This document shows positions 56,421 to 64,000 of a stretch of DNA of 64,000 nucleotides, one piece after another. How positions within the stretch are numbered: position 1 is the stretch's first letter; every line of letters begins with the position of its first letter. Source of the DNA: Verrucosispora sp. WMMD573. GTDB taxonomy: Bacteria; Actinomycetota; Actinomycetes; Mycobacteriales; Micromonosporaceae. The DNA is taken from positions 3,844,001-3,908,000 of the forward strand of contig NZ_CP114901.1 of NCBI RefSeq assembly GCF_027497175.1, read 5' to 3'. The position numbers and the translations under genes were made by a program. The notes under the pieces were generated by a model that made no database searches, was not told the origin of the DNA, and was given only the letters and a program-made list of their open reading frames with translations.

Positions 56421-59400
56421 GTGTTGGGCGTTCGGTGGCGGCGTGGGTTGTCCGCGGCGGTGGCGGCGGTGGTGGCTGTCGGGGTGATCGGTGTTCCGGC
56501 GCCGGAGCGGGTCGTTGCGGCGGGACGGCAGTGCGTGGACGTGGCCGGCTCCGAGGTTGAGGCAAGGGTGCTGGCTGCCTCCTGCGGGCAGCCGGTGGTG
56601 GTGGACGGGTCGCGGACGGAGTTCGCCGAGGTGACCGCGTTGCCGGATGGGCGGCTGCAGTTCGCGTCGGCGGTGGTGCCGCAGCGCACCCGTAAGGCCG
56701 GCAGTTGGCGGGATATCGATCTCAATCTGGCCCGGGGTGGGGACGGGTTGTGGCGCCCCGGGGTGTCGGTCGCGGACGTGGCGTTCTCGGGTGGTGGGGA
56801 CGGGGCGATGGTGACGCTGACGCGTGGCGGGCGGACGGTCACCCTGTCGTGGCCGGGGACGTTGCCGGCGCCGACGGTGTCGGGGGATGCGTTGACCTAC
56901 GCGGACGTGCTTGCCGATGTGGATCTGGTGGTGCGGGCGACGCGGACGGGCTTCACGCACGTGCTGGTGGTCAAGACGCGGGCGGCGGCGACGCATCCTG
57001 ACGTCCGTGAGCCGCGCTTCCGCATCGGTGGGGACGTCGAGGTCGTGGCGGGCCCGGATGGCGGCCTGCGGGCGATGGCAGGTGGTGCTGTGGTCGCTTC
57101 GGCAGAGCCGGCGGTGATGTGGGATTCCCGGGTGGGGGCGGTGGACGGCGTCTCGGCGCGGGGGTCGTTGACCGAGAGCTCGCCGTCGACGGCGACGGTG
57201 GCGGGGGACGCGGCACGGACTGGCAAGGTCGATGTCGAGGTGTCTGGCGACCACCTGGTGCTGCGTCCGGATGAGACGTTGCTGGACCATCCGGATGCGG
57301 TGTTCCCGCTGTTCGTGGACCCGGCGTGGTCGGTGTTCAAGAGCAAGTGGGCGTACGGGACGAACAACGGGTCGTCGAACTCGGACACGAGTCGCGCGCG
57401 AGTGGGGCTGAACCCGGACACTGGCGCCCTGTACCGGTCGTACTTCGCGTTCTCGACGACGGCCAACGGGGTGTCGCTCAAGGGCAAGCACATCGAGTCG
57501 GCGTACGTGCAGATGAAGCTGGACCACTCGTGGTCGTGCGGGCCGACGGTGTCGGCGATGTATCTGACCTCGGCGATCAACGCGACGCCGAAGGCGACGT
57601 GGTCGTCGATGAAGATGAGAGCGTTCCTGAACTCGGCGACGGGGAACGCGAACGAGGCCGGCGGTTGTTCGTCGATCCAACCCGACATGATCATGAACTT
57701 TAAGGGCTCGAACACCACCAGTCAGGTGCAGGCCGCGGCGACCGGGAACTGGAGTTCGATCACCGTGGCGTTCACCGCCCGCGCGGCGGATGGGTCGGGG
57801 GAGTCGACGGAGGATCGTTGGAAGAAGTTCTTTCCCAACGATGCGAAGCTGATCGTCGACTACGACACCAAGCCCGGTGCCCCGCACACCCTCCAGGCCG
57901 CTGGCGTGACCTGCGGCTCCGGTGTGCTGACGATCGGCACATTGGCCCCGACGTTCTCGGCGGTCTTCCCCGACGCAGACAGCAGCGACTCACTGACCGG
58001 CACCTTCGAGTGGATCGAGGTGCCGGCGGGCGGCATAGGCACCGTGACGTCCACCTTCCCGGCCCGTAAGAGTCCGCCGCCGGCGAGGACGGGAATCACC
58101 CCGAATAGTCGGGCGACGAGTTCCGCGGTGACGGTCGCCAAGGGACCGACCTACGCGTTCCGCGCCAGGGGCACCGACAAGGCCCCGTACTCGATCACCG
58201 GCTCGTGGTCGTCGTGGTGCCAGTTCACCCCCGACACTACGGTGCCGCCGGTGCCCACGATCACCCCGGGCACCGCCGGTGGCCCGGGCAAGACGATGAC
58301 CTTTTCGATCAGCACCACTACCACGGACGTGACCAAGTTCCGCTTCGGCTGGTCCAACCCGCCCACGACCGAGGTCGCCGCCAGTGGCGCCAACCCGAAA
58401 ACAGCCACGGTCACCGTCACCGTGCCCAGCTTCGGGCAGAACACCCTCTGGGTTCGCGGCATCGACGCCACCGGCAATCTCGGCAACATCGGCTCCGCCA
58501 CCTTCACCGCGCCCCGACCCTCACCGGCCGTCGCCCAGTGGGGTCTGGAGCAGTACCCCGGCGTCGACCAGACGGTCGCGCTCGCCGATCAGCAGCCCAC
58601 GCTGGGTGGTCAGACCGACTTGAGCGCGTCCAACGTCAGCTGGGTCGACGATGTTCGCCTGAACGGTGGCAAGACCGCTGGCCTCAACGGCAGCTCGTCG
58701 GTGTTGACTACGTCGGGCAGTGTCGTCAACACGGCCAACTCCTTCAGCATCGCCACATGGGTCCGGCTCACCTCGCTGCCGACGACCGGCGATGTCGTCA
58801 TCGCGTCCCAGGCGGGGGCGAGCGCCGCCGGTTTTCATCTGGGTACCCGGTTGGTCGGGTCGCCGTTGACGCCACGGTGGTCGTTCCTGATGAAGGACAG
58901 CGACGATCAGTCAAGTACCACCCGTGTGGCGTACAGCGCCACGGCCTTGACATCTGCTGATGTCGGGCGGTGGACGCACATCGCGGGCGTGTATGACAAG
59001 GCCGCTGGCAAGGTCCGGCTCTACGTCGACGGCGAACTGGTCGCCGAGGTCGACCGCAGCGGCACGCCGTGGAACGCCACCGGCACGTTCGCGGTGGGTC
59101 GGGGGTGGAGCTCCGGCGTAGCGAGCAACTGGTTCCACGGCACCGTCGCCGACGTCCAGGCGTACGACCGGGTGCTCGTGCCGCAGGATTTCGTCGGCCA
59201 GCTGGCACAGGATCCGGCCTCCGGCGGGTTCCACGAGCCGGGGATGCTGACACCGGTGCGGGTGGGCGACTGGAACTTCGAGTTCGCCGTGCCCAGCTAC
59301 CTGGCCGATCTGCGGGACACCTGCGAGGCACCCAGTGCGGTGACGACCTGGGATCGGTGGCTGGCACTGACACGCGGCTCCGCCGTTGGCGCCGGCTACT

Positions 59401-60023
59401 CCACCGACGGCTCGGGGCTGTGGCTCGACGACGAGTACTTCCCGGAGGAGGGGTTTACCGAGAGCACCGCGGAGTACGGGCGAAGCGCGGTGAAGGCGGG
59501 GACCACGCCACCGGACGCCGACGGTCTGGAGTTCACCCAGTGGCAGGACAAGCCGGTCCTGCGTACCGATCAGTCGTTCACGATGTCGGCCTGGGTGATG
59601 CTCGACCGGCTCGACGGCATGCGGACGGCGGTGTCCCAACGTGGGCAGCATGCCAGCGGCGGCTGGCTCAAGTTCAACTCCACTCTCGGCAAGTGGCAGT
59701 TCGCCATCAGCGACGAGGACACCACCACCACACCGACGGCCAGCATCACGTCGACGTCAACGGCCGAGGAGGGCGTGTGGACGCACCTTGTCGGCGTGTA
59801 CGACGCCGGGCGGAAGCAGATCCGCCTCTACGTCAACGGTGAGCTCGAAGGGGTCACGCAGAACATCTCCTTCACGCCCATGGTGTCGACCGGACCGCTG
59901 TTGGTGGGCCGGGTCCAGTGGCAGGGCCAGTTGAAGGACCCGTGGATCGGCGGCATCGACAACGTCGCCGTGTTCCAGGGCGCGCTGACGGACACGGCGG
60001 TGTACATGCTGTACGACTCGTAG
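56421..60023 (+). CDS. Secreted LamG-domain protein
   Basis: 1200 residues from GTG 56421. A basic start and hydrophobic helix ('LSAAVAAVVAVGVIGVPA') form a signal peptide. Residues about 40-310 resemble the N-terminal scaffold of actinobacterial RHS-associated proteins ('WRDIDLNLARGGDGLWRP', 'VFPLFVDPAWS'). Two LamG/concanavalin-like domains lie near 690-850 ('FSIATWVRLTSLP', 'GRWTHIAGVYDKAAGKVRLYVDGEL') and 1050-1195 ('FTMSAWVMLDRLDG', 'VWTHLVGVYDAGRKQIRLYVNGEL', 'IDNVAVFQGAL'). It is probably exported and surface-associated, binding glycans or proteins. It lies 180 bases upstream of an RHS gene on the same strand, the usual pairing in these loci. Confidence 0.82.
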   Translation: MLGVRWRRGLSAAVAAVVAVGVIGVPAPERVVAAGRQCVDVAGSEVEARVLAASCGQPVVVDGSRTEFAEVTALPDGRLQFASAVVPQRTRKAGSWRDIDLNLARGGDGLWRPGVSVADVAFSGGGDGAMVTLTRGGRTVTLSWPGTLPAPTVSGDALTYADVLADVDLVVRATRTGFTHVLVVKTRAAATHPDVREPRFRIGGDVEVVAGPDGGLRAMAGGAVVASAEPAVMWDSRVGAVDGVSARGSLTESSPSTATVAGDAARTGKVDVEVSGDHLVLRPDETLLDHPDAVFPLFVDPAWSVFKSKWAYGTNNGSSNSDTSRARVGLNPDTGALYRSYFAFSTTANGVSLKGKHIESAYVQMKLDHSWSCGPTVSAMYLTSAINATPKATWSSMKMRAFLNSATGNANEAGGCSSIQPDMIMNFKGSNTTSQVQAAATGNWSSITVAFTARAADGSGESTEDRWKKFFPNDAKLIVDYDTKPGAPHTLQAAGVTCGSGVLTIGTLAPTFSAVFPDADSSDSLTGTFEWIEVPAGGIGTVTSTFPARKSPPPARTGITPNSRATSSAVTVAKGPTYAFRARGTDKAPYSITGSWSSWCQFTPDTTVPPVPTITPGTAGGPGKTMTFSISTTTTDVTKFRFGWSNPPTTEVAASGANPKTATVTVTVPSFGQNTLWVRGIDATGNLGNIGSATFTAPRPSPAVAQWGLEQYPGVDQTVALADQQPTLGGQTDLSASNVSWVDDVRLNGGKTAGLNGSSSVLTTSGSVVNTANSFSIATWVRLTSLPTTGDVVIASQAGASAAGFHLGTRLVGSPLTPRWSFLMKDSDDQSSTTRVAYSATALTSADVGRWTHIAGVYDKAAGKVRLYVDGELVAEVDRSGTPWNATGTFAVGRGWSSGVASNWFHGTVADVQAYDRVLVPQDFVGQLAQDPASGGFHEPGMLTPVRVGDWNFEFAVPSYLADLRDTCEAPSAVTTWDRWLALTRGSAVGAGYSTDGSGLWLDDEYFPEEGFTESTAEYGRSAVKAGTTPPDADGLEFTQWQDKPVLRTDQSFTMSAWVMLDRLDGMRTAVSQRGQHASGGWLKFNSTLGKWQFAISDEDTTTTPTASITSTSTAEEGVWTHLVGVYDAGRKQIRLYVNGELEGVTQNISFTPMVSTGPLLVGRVQWQGQLKDPWIGGIDNVAVFQGALTDTAVYMLYDS

Positions 60024-60203
60024 CCCCGGCCAGGCCGGGTAGCAGCACGCTTCGGTGTTCGGGGGCGCCGCCGAACCAACGTAGGCCGCTCACCTGCTGA
60101 CCCGCGGGCCGGACCGAGCACGTCCGACGTCCAGACCTCGCAACTGCCGATTTGACCCATCTGCACCCTTGCTCCATGCGGCTGTCCTGACCGGGGAGAA
60201 AGC

Positions 60204-63200
60204 ATGTTCTCTGCACCACCTGCCCACGATTCGCGGCAGCCACGACGGAGCTTGCGTGCAGCGGGCCGTCTGCGCCGGTGGATCGCCGGCCTGACGGTCG
60301 TTCCCGTGGCGGCGTCGCTGCTGGTCGGTGTGCCGGCCGAGGCGGTCGCCCCGAAGGTCGAGCCGACGCGGCCACCGGCAGAGAAACTCGACACGCACGG
60401 TGCCTCGGTGTCGGGGCGGGCGTGGACGCAGAAGCTGATGCAGGACACGCCGCTTCCGAAGCCGGTGTGGCCGACAGCCAGCACCGCCCGGATCACGCTC
60501 GATTCGCCGAGCACGTCAGGTCGGGGCGTCAGGGCGGGTGCCCTTCCGGTGTGGGTCGCTCGCGGCAGCGGTCCGGCAGGTGCGCGGGTCACCAGCGTCG
60601 ACGTGCAGGTGGTGGATCGGGAGTCACTGCCGGGCAGCTGGCGTGACGGCCTGGTGCTCAAGGTGACGGCGCCGGCCGGAGCTGCGACCGGCCAGGCAAA
60701 GGTGTCGGTGGACTACAACTCGTTCCGGCACGCGGTGGGCGGGTCCTGGGCGTCGCGGCTGCGGCTGTGGCAGGTCCCGGCCTGTGCCCTGTCCACACCG
60801 GACGCGCCAGGTTGCCGATCCGTGCCGCTGCCCACGAGGAACGACCTCGGTACGGGAGTGGCGACCGCGGAGGTGACCGCCCCCACCTCGACGATGCCGA
60901 GGGAGCTGGCCCGGCTGTCGGGGGAGACGACCCCGGCGAGTGGCTCGTTCGTCGTCCTGGCGGCGGCCGGGTCGGGCGCGGACGGCGACTTCACCGCCAC
61001 CGGTCTCGCGCCGTCGTCGACCTGGTCGGCGGGCGGCTCGTCCGGTGACTTCTCGTGGAACTATCCGCTGCGTACGCCGCCGGCAACCGGCCCCGAGCCG
61101 TCGGTCGCCCTGGCCTACTCGTCGGCATCGGTGGACGGCCGCTCCGAGGTGACGAACAACCAGCCGTCGTGGATCGGTGAGGGTTTCGACTATTCGCCCG
61201 GGTTCATCGAGCGGCGGTACGTGCCCTGCGCGGAGGACCGGAAGACAGGCGGCGCGAACAACACCGCCGACACCGGTGACCTGTGCTGGCGGTCGGACAA
61301 CGCGACGATGAACCTGAACGGCCGCAGCACCGAGCTCGTGTTCGAAACCGGCAAGGGTTGGCATACCCGCTCGGAAGACGGATCGAAGATCGAGAAGTTG
61401 ACCGGCGCGTCGGGCAACGGCGACAACAACGGCGAGCACTGGAAGGTGACCACCACCGACGGCACCCAGTATTTCTTCGGTCTGCACGCGCTGCCGGGCC
61501 ACACGGCGAAGACCAACTCGGCTTTGGCCGTGCCGGTGTTCGGCAACCACACGGGTGAGCCGTGCCACGCCACGGCCTTCGCCAACTCCGACTGCCAGCA
61601 GGCCTGGCGGTGGAATGTGGACTACGTCGTCGATGTGCGCGGCAACACGATGTCGTTGTGGTACGGCAAGGAGACCAACAAGTACGCCCGCAACGACACC
61701 GACTCCGACGACGTGTCCTACGACCGGGCAGGGTATCTGGAGCGCATCGACTACGGCACCTACGACCGCACCTCGGACATCCACGGGGTAACGGAACGCA
61801 TCACCAGTCCGTACGCGCGGGTGGTGTTCGACACCGACATGCGGTGTTTCGACAACTGCGGCACCGAGTCGAGCCCAGTCAAGGCGTCGTGGAAAGACAC
61901 CCCCTGGGATCAAGAGTGCAAGGCGTCGGCGACGTCGTGCGCGCAGCAGTACTCACCGACGTTCTGGACGACGAAGCGGCTGAAGAAAATCACCACGAGG
62001 GTGTGGGACACCACGAAAACCACCCCGGCGTGGCAGGACGTCGAGTCATGGACCCTGTCGCACACCTTCGCCGCGACGGCGGACTCCACACACACCGGAC
62101 TGTGGCTGAACCGCATCGACCACGCGGGGCACGTAGGCGGCACCGTCAACCTGCCGCCGGTGACCTTCGAGCCGGAGTCGTTGCCGAACCGGGTACTGAC
62201 CGAGCACGGCACGACCGACAACTGGCTACGGATCTCCAGCATCGTGACCGAGACTGGATCCCGGATCAAGGTCGACTACGCGCAGCCGGAGTGCACCGAG
62301 GCGATCGTCGAGACGTTGAACCCGCACACGAACACCAAACGGTGCTACCCGGTGCGGGTGCCGGACCCGGCCGACCCCACCGGTGAGCGGCTCATCACCG
62401 AATGGTGGCACAAACACCGGGTCGAGCACGTCGCCGAAGACGACATCCAACTCGCCGACGGGCACCAGGCGCCCTCAAAGCACACCTGGTATCAGTACGT
62501 GGGATCGCCCGGCTGGCACTACGCCGACGACGACGGTCTGACCAGACCGGAACGTAAGACATGGTCGCAGTGGCGTGGCTACGCGCAGGTCAAGACCCGC
62601 GTCGGTGACGACTCGGCGACCCAGACACTCGCCGTGACAACCTTCATGCGGGGTATGCACGGCGACAAGGCCAGCCCGAGCGGCGGCACCCGCAACGTGA
62701 CAGTTCCGGCCTCACTGGGCAGCGAAACCGTCTACGACGAGGACCAGTTCGCCGGCCAGGTGCGCGAGCAGGTCGTCTACAACGGCGTCGAGACCAAGCC
62801 GGTGTCGAAGACGGTGAACGTGCCGTGGCGGTCCAACCCGACCGCGAGCCGGACGATCAACGGCGACACCGTCGAGGCCCGGTTCGTCGACACACAGACC
62901 ACCTACACGGCCACCGCCCTGGGCGTCGACGGGAGCCAGGGCTGGCGCACCTCGCGGGGCACCAAGAACCTGGATCACACATACGGCACGGTCAACTGGT
63001 CCCAGGACGACGGCGACATCGCCGTCACCGGCGACGAGAAGTGCATCACCTATCGCTACAACCGCAACACCGGCAAGAACCTCACCACCACGGTCAAGCA
63101 GACGACCACCACCGCGCTGGCCTGCGGCACGACCCCGTCCACCGTCGATGACGTGATCTCCGACGCGCGGACCTACTACGACGAAGCCAGCAGCGTCGAC

Positions 63201-64000
63201 ACCGCCCCGAAGTACGGATCGGTGACGAAGACCGAGCAGCTCAAGGACTGGTCGACCGGCACCGGCACCGTGTGGCAGGTCGTGTCGCAGGGCGGCTACG
63301 ACTCCGCGGGCCGGCCGGTGAGCGCGACCGACATCAAGGGCAACGTCACCACGACCGCGTACACCCCTGCGGTCGGTGGCCCGGTCTCCAAGGTGACCAC
63401 GACGGGTCCGGAGCCGTTCTACTGGACCTCGTCGGTGGAGATGAATCCCTACTGGGGCTCCACGGTCAGGGCCACCGACCCGAACAACAGGGTGATCTCG
63501 GACGTCGAGTACGACGCGCTCGGCCGCGTCAGCAAGGTGTGGGCCCTGGGCTGGACCAAGGCAGCCAATCCGACCACCCCGTCCGCGCAGTACACGTACA
63601 CGTTCGCCGCCGGCCGCAACGCCTACCCGTTCGTCAGGACACAGGCGTTGAACGCAGACGGCAACTACGTCACCTCGTACGAGATCCTCGACGGGCTGCT
63701 GCGCTCCCGACAGACCCAGAGCCTGGCGGTGGACGGCACCGGGAACCGGGTCGTCACCGACACGATTTACGACAGCCTCGGCCGCGCCGCGACCTCCTAC
63801 GGGGCACACGCCGAACCCGGGGCACCGTCGGGCACGCTGTGGTGGGAGCCGGAATGGTCTGTCCCCGCCGTCTCCAAGACCGTGTTCGACCGGGCGTCGC
63901 GCCCCACGAACGCGATCTTCCTGGCCGGTGACGGCGTTTCGAACCTGGTCGAGAAATGGCGAACGGTCACCGCCCATGAGGGCGACCTGACCAAGGTGAC
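60204..64000 (+). CDS. RHS/YD-repeat secreted protein (3' end outside window)
   Basis: At least 1265 residues from ATG 60204, with GGGAG five bases upstream; the frame is open at the window end. A signal peptide ('WIAGLTVVPVAASLLVGVPAEA') follows a basic leader. The N-terminal region has 'SFSWNYPLRTPPA'-type and 'PSVALAYSSASVDG' segments typical of actinobacterial RHS proteins, and YD-like repeats appear late ('VISDVEYDALGRVSKVW', 'GGYDSAGRPVSATDIKGN', 'TDTIYDSLGRAATSYG'). The missing C-terminus would be expected to hold more repeats and perhaps a polymorphic toxin tip. It works presumably with the LamG protein just upstream. Confidence 0.85.
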   Translation, partial: MFSAPPAHDSRQPRRSLRAAGRLRRWIAGLTVVPVAASLLVGVPAEAVAPKVEPTRPPAEKLDTHGASVSGRAWTQKLMQDTPLPKPVWPTASTARITLDSPSTSGRGVRAGALPVWVARGSGPAGARVTSVDVQVVDRESLPGSWRDGLVLKVTAPAGAATGQAKVSVDYNSFRHAVGGSWASRLRLWQVPACALSTPDAPGCRSVPLPTRNDLGTGVATAEVTAPTSTMPRELARLSGETTPASGSFVVLAAAGSGADGDFTATGLAPSSTWSAGGSSGDFSWNYPLRTPPATGPEPSVALAYSSASVDGRSEVTNNQPSWIGEGFDYSPGFIERRYVPCAEDRKTGGANNTADTGDLCWRSDNATMNLNGRSTELVFETGKGWHTRSEDGSKIEKLTGASGNGDNNGEHWKVTTTDGTQYFFGLHALPGHTAKTNSALAVPVFGNHTGEPCHATAFANSDCQQAWRWNVDYVVDVRGNTMSLWYGKETNKYARNDTDSDDVSYDRAGYLERIDYGTYDRTSDIHGVTERITSPYARVVFDTDMRCFDNCGTESSPVKASWKDTPWDQECKASATSCAQQYSPTFWTTKRLKKITTRVWDTTKTTPAWQDVESWTLSHTFAATADSTHTGLWLNRIDHAGHVGGTVNLPPVTFEPESLPNRVLTEHGTTDNWLRISSIVTETGSRIKVDYAQPECTEAIVETLNPHTNTKRCYPVRVPDPADPTGERLITEWWHKHRVEHVAEDDIQLADGHQAPSKHTWYQYVGSPGWHYADDDGLTRPERKTWSQWRGYAQVKTRVGDDSATQTLAVTTFMRGMHGDKASPSGGTRNVTVPASLGSETVYDEDQFAGQVREQVVYNGVETKPVSKTVNVPWRSNPTASRTINGDTVEARFVDTQTTYTATALGVDGSQGWRTSRGTKNLDHTYGTVNWSQDDGDIAVTGDEKCITYRYNRNTGKNLTTTVKQTTTTALACGTTPSTVDDVISDARTYYDEASSVDTAPKYGSVTKTEQLKDWSTGTGTVWQVVSQGGYDSAGRPVSATDIKGNVTTTAYTPAVGGPVSKVTTTGPEPFYWTSSVEMNPYWGSTVRATDPNNRVISDVEYDALGRVSKVWALGWTKAANPTTPSAQYTYTFAAGRNAYPFVRTQALNADGNYVTSYEILDGLLRSRQTQSLAVDGTGNRVVTDTIYDSLGRAATSYGAHAEPGAPSGTLWWEPEWSVPAVSKTVFDRASRPTNAIFLAGDGVSNLVEKWRTVTAHEGDLTKV

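Noticed and set aside
56310..57887. 525-codon minus-strand frame opposite the LamG gene
   Set aside because: Almost wholly Arg/Pro/His; mirrors codon bias of the LamG gene.
60624..63977. Long minus-strand frames opposite the RHS gene
   Set aside because: Low-complexity Arg/Val/Gly sequence, no domains; typical shadows of a high-GC gene.
1..64000. CRISPR arrays and rRNA genes
   Set aside because: No regularly spaced direct repeats of 24-40 bases with unique spacers and no rRNA-like sequence were seen; the TGTTGG clusters are too short and irregular to be CRISPR.

Overview
The window is high-GC, gene-dense DNA with frequent GTG starts, 4-bp start/stop overlaps and protein families typical of filamentous Actinobacteria. 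A Micromonosporaceae-like host is my best guess from family content, not a measurement. Most of it reads as an integrative/conjugative or plasmid-like accessory region (about 1-35.8 kb), followed by a biological-conflict island (about 36-55 kb) and a surface/secreted LamG-RHS pair (56.4 kb to the end).

Region 1 (1-8.99 kb, minus strand): accessory genes of the element. They are an ArdC-type antirestriction protein cut by the window edge, a two-nucleotide-site flavoprotein, a degenerate and an intact GGDEF protein, DUF4192 and DUF3846-like proteins, a coupled GGDEF / 46-aa ORF / winged-helix operon, and a multiply frameshifted gene. Region 2 (9-15 kb): a phosphotransferase-like gene, a visibly lower-GC two-gene cassette ending in a DUF6575-like/ImmA-IrrE metallopeptidase, and a replication-relaxation protein. 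Region 3 (15-26.4 kb): a conjugative type IV secretion module on the minus strand (pilin-like VirB2, TrbL/VirB6-like, PrgI/VirB3-like, VirB4 ATPase, VirD4-like coupling protein). It is interrupted between VirB4 and the coupling protein by a plus-strand tyrosine-recombinase / HTH / zinc-ribbon-recombinase trio resembling Tn554 tnpABC. Region 4 (26.8-35.8 kb): a DUF5954 protein, an SDR-fold protein with an N-terminal zinc ribbon directly downstream of two unusual tRNA genes, a sigma-like HTH protein, a coupled three-gene operon with a methyltransferase and an XF1762-type protein, and a XerD-type integrase.

Region 5 (36.1-55.0 kb): a coupled operon (small membrane protein, HTH protein, stand-alone CHAT protease) faces a 1483-residue minus-strand protein that joins a kinase/phosphotransferase-like N-terminus to a NACHT-type STAND NTPase and alpha-helical repeats. 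Beyond it are a membrane-anchored NUDIX-like protein and five large TPR proteins. All five TPR proteins end at the helical linker that precedes the CHAT domain in ordinary TPR-CHAT proteins; none carries a CHAT domain. Two further fragments of the same C-terminal linker lie between them. I infer a split, diversifying TPR-sensor/CHAT-effector/STAND-NTPase conflict system.

Regulatory architecture: a TGTTGG/CCAACA motif, including perfect palindromes, is strongly concentrated in three divergent intergenic regions (9.06-9.41, 26.67-26.74 and 31.61-32.13 kb) that bracket the conjugation module. This suggests one element-encoded DNA-binding protein or an origin/transfer function. Other strong palindromes lie at 9305-9323, 17683-17707, 35978-36032 and 42374-42385.
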